Source: Taishania sp036758285
GTDB taxonomy: Bacteria > Bacteroidota > Bacteroidia > Flavobacteriales_D > Crocinitomicaceae
DNA: 64,000 nt
NCBI GenBank assembly: GCA_036758285.1
Contig: DAIOWV010000002.1
Location: forward strand, 1 to 64,000
Direction of reading: 5' to 3'
Part shown: positions 62,743-64,000 of the stretch, piece by piece
Layout: every line of letters starts with the position of its first letter
Numbering within the stretch: position 1 is the stretch's first letter
Notes under the pieces: model-generated
Seen by the model: only the letters and a program-made list of their open reading frames with translations
The model's database searches: none
Told to the model about the DNA's origin: nothing
Position numbers and translations under genes: made by a program

Positions 62743-64000
62743 TTATTTTTCTGAATTATCTGAAATTACCAATGTAGATGGAATGTCTGACAACCAAACA
62801 CTTTTTGTGTCAACCAATCGTTTCCAACTCTCCAAACTAATAATCATCAAATCTTTTTGTGATAAAAGTTCTTTGTTGATTGTTTGTTGATTTAATAAGG
62901 AAATATGATTTGGTGCGTGAAGTTCAATTAGTCTTATTTTTTCTTTGATAACAGTATTGTTTTTAATTTCTCCTGTAGCATCAAGAATAACAATTTGAGC
63001 TCCAACATTATGAATCATTTTTTGAGCATACTCAATTAAATGTGCATCTTTTTCTCCAAAAATTGGAATAAATATTTTGTTTGCAATTTCAAAACCTTTG
63101 TCAATTAAAATTCCTACAGGAAGGTTTGCTTTAGATAGAATTAAACGAGTATTCTCATCTAAAGGAGATTGCTCAAACATATTATCTTTTCCTGTAACGG
63201 TGTTTAGAAGATTTTCCGGATTTACAATTTTAGTTGTAAATCCAAGAATTTTACCAAGTAATGTACCTTCAAAAATTGATTGTCCTAATTCTATTAAGAG
63301 TAAATCGTAATTCCCTTTGTGAGCAAGATTTGTAATCTCATCATCAGGACTTGATGCAGAAACTTTGTATAATGTTGTAACTTCTTGTTTTAACTTCTCA
63401 GATTCTTCTGTTATTGGAGTGAAATATTCATTCTCATATTCCTCATCATCATGCGGATGCAACTCATTTTTAGGAGCTAAGTGCATGGCAGTAAGAGAAA
63501 CATTATCTTCTAATTTTTTTGTCATCGCATTGGCCAATTTGAAAAGCGATCGTCCAGATTCAGGCTCATTGAATGAAAATAAAACCTTGTACTTACCTGG
63601 ATTTTTAATTTCTTGCATTTGCGTTTCATCAGAACTTGATTTGAAAAACCAATTGATAAGGTCCAAAGCTGGTCCTGTCATAAATGTTGTTACGAGTGCC
63701 ATAATCACGAGCATAGCGAATATTTTTGGAGATAAGACACCAAGTTCCAGCCCTATATTAAGTACAACCAGCTCCATAAGACCTCTAGTATTCATCAATG
63801 CTCCAACAGTTAGACTGTCTTTCCAATTTTGCCCGACATATTTGGCAGCAATGGCACTTCCAACAAACTTTCCAACTACAGCAACCAAAATAATAAGTCC
63901 TGTAATTTTCCAAGATTCCCAATCATTAATTAAACCAATTTCAGTATTCAGTCCAGTGTATACAAAAAACAGAGGGAGTAATAAAACCAAGGCTACATCT
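62743..64000 (-). CDS. Cation/proton antiporter (CPA2-like) with cytoplasmic domain, C-terminal part
   Basis: The gene enters from beyond base 64000; the visible frame has no upstream stop. About 419 codons are seen. The first part has the last membrane helices of a CPA2 exchanger (VLLLPLFFVYTGLNTEIG, KFVGSAIAAKYVGQNW, LTVGALMNTRGLMELVVL with the conserved Asn-Thr-Arg-Gly, ALVTTFMTGPALDL). The rest (about 145 onward) is a soluble tail resembling two universal-stress-like domains (YKVLFSFNEPESGRSLF, HLIEYAQKMIHNVGAQIVIL). Ion specificity cannot be read from this part. Confidence 0.88.
   Translation of the reverse strand, partial: DVALVLLLPLFFVYTGLNTEIGLINDWESWKITGLIILVAVVGKFVGSAIAAKYVGQNWKDSLTVGALMNTRGLMELVVLNIGLELGVLSPKIFAMLVIMALVTTFMTGPALDLINWFFKSSSDETQMQEIKNPGKYKVLFSFNEPESGRSLFKLANAMTKKLEDNVSLTAMHLAPKNELHPHDDEEYENEYFTPITEESEKLKQEVTTLYKVSASSPDDEITNLAHKGNYDLLLIELGQSIFEGTLLGKILGFTTKIVNPENLLNTVTGKDNMFEQSPLDENTRLILSKANLPVGILIDKGFEIANKIFIPIFGEKDAHLIEYAQKMIHNVGAQIVILDATGEIKNNTVIKEKIRLIELHAPNHISLLNQQTINKELLSQKDLMIISLESWKRLVDTKSVWLSDIPSTLVISDNSEK

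Overview
The window comes from an AT-rich member of the Bacteroidota, most likely Flavobacteriales. The Crocinitomicaceae/Fluviicola neighbourhood is a guess from gene style, not a placement. Evidence: type A T9SS C-terminal sorting domains on four large surface proteins, -7 boxes of the form TAnnTTTG, families nearly confined to the phylum (DUF4290, DUF4249, DUF5686, GWxTD, DUF3467, tandem DUF1573), a tmRNA tag ending YALAA, and a menaquinone gene (menD). A 19-base run of N at 15460-15478 shows that it is a draft assembly. I see no CRISPR array, insertion sequence, prophage, tRNA or rRNA.

Layout. 1-5 kb: partial Rrf2 regulator, purL, a DUF4290 gene coupled to murA. 5-10 kb: a large glycine-rich/C-type-lectin T9SS protein, two DUF1573 proteins, tmRNA. 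10-20 kb: an RsuA/RluB-type pseudouridine synthase with a barrel gene, scattered surface-sugar genes (CpsB/YwqE-like phosphatase, rfbB, GT2 glycosyltransferase, galE), DUF3467, GWxTD, TatD nuclease and an exonuclease. 20-24.3 kb: a tight four-gene operon of ECF sigma factor, inner-membrane-anchored outer-membrane barrel, lipoprotein and T9SS cargo. 24.4-28 kb: RNase P RNA, small membrane protein, PstS-like lipoprotein, TPR protein. 27.8-31.7 kb: a reverse-strand operon of SpoU methyltransferase, TonB-dependent receptor, DUF4249 and WG-repeat protein. 32-43 kb: sppA, a polytopic membrane protein, menD, a lipoprotein, acyl-CoA reductase with ribD, and a small membrane protein with a DUF5686 barrel. 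43.5-49 kb: DegT aminotransferase, a second polytopic membrane protein of the same family, an SDR, a small lipoprotein, an FSA/TalC aldolase and a barrel. 49.5-64 kb: acnB and a mitochondrial-type aconitase about 7 kb apart, enclosing ychJ and two T9SS proteins (one broken by a stop codon), then murB and a partial cation/proton antiporter.

How the genes work together. Most of the window is housekeeping: peptidoglycan (murA, murB), purine, riboflavin, menaquinone, citrate cycle, ribosome rescue and RNase P. This is interleaved with envelope functions: receptors, barrels, lipoproteins and T9SS cargo. The most system-like locus is the 20.3-24.3 kb sigma operon, where one polypeptide appears to join a cytoplasmic anti-sigma-like segment to an outer-membrane barrel.

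The strongest cross-window pattern is four genes (SpoU methyltransferase, menD, acyl-CoA reductase, murB) whose start codon lies exactly four bases after a TAnnTTTG box. The RNase P RNA promoter shows the same box-to-5'-end spacing, so these four mRNAs are probably leaderless. Catalytic-site oddities are Asp instead of Cys in MurA (predicted fosfomycin insensitivity) and Asn instead of the catalytic Asp in the pseudouridine synthase.
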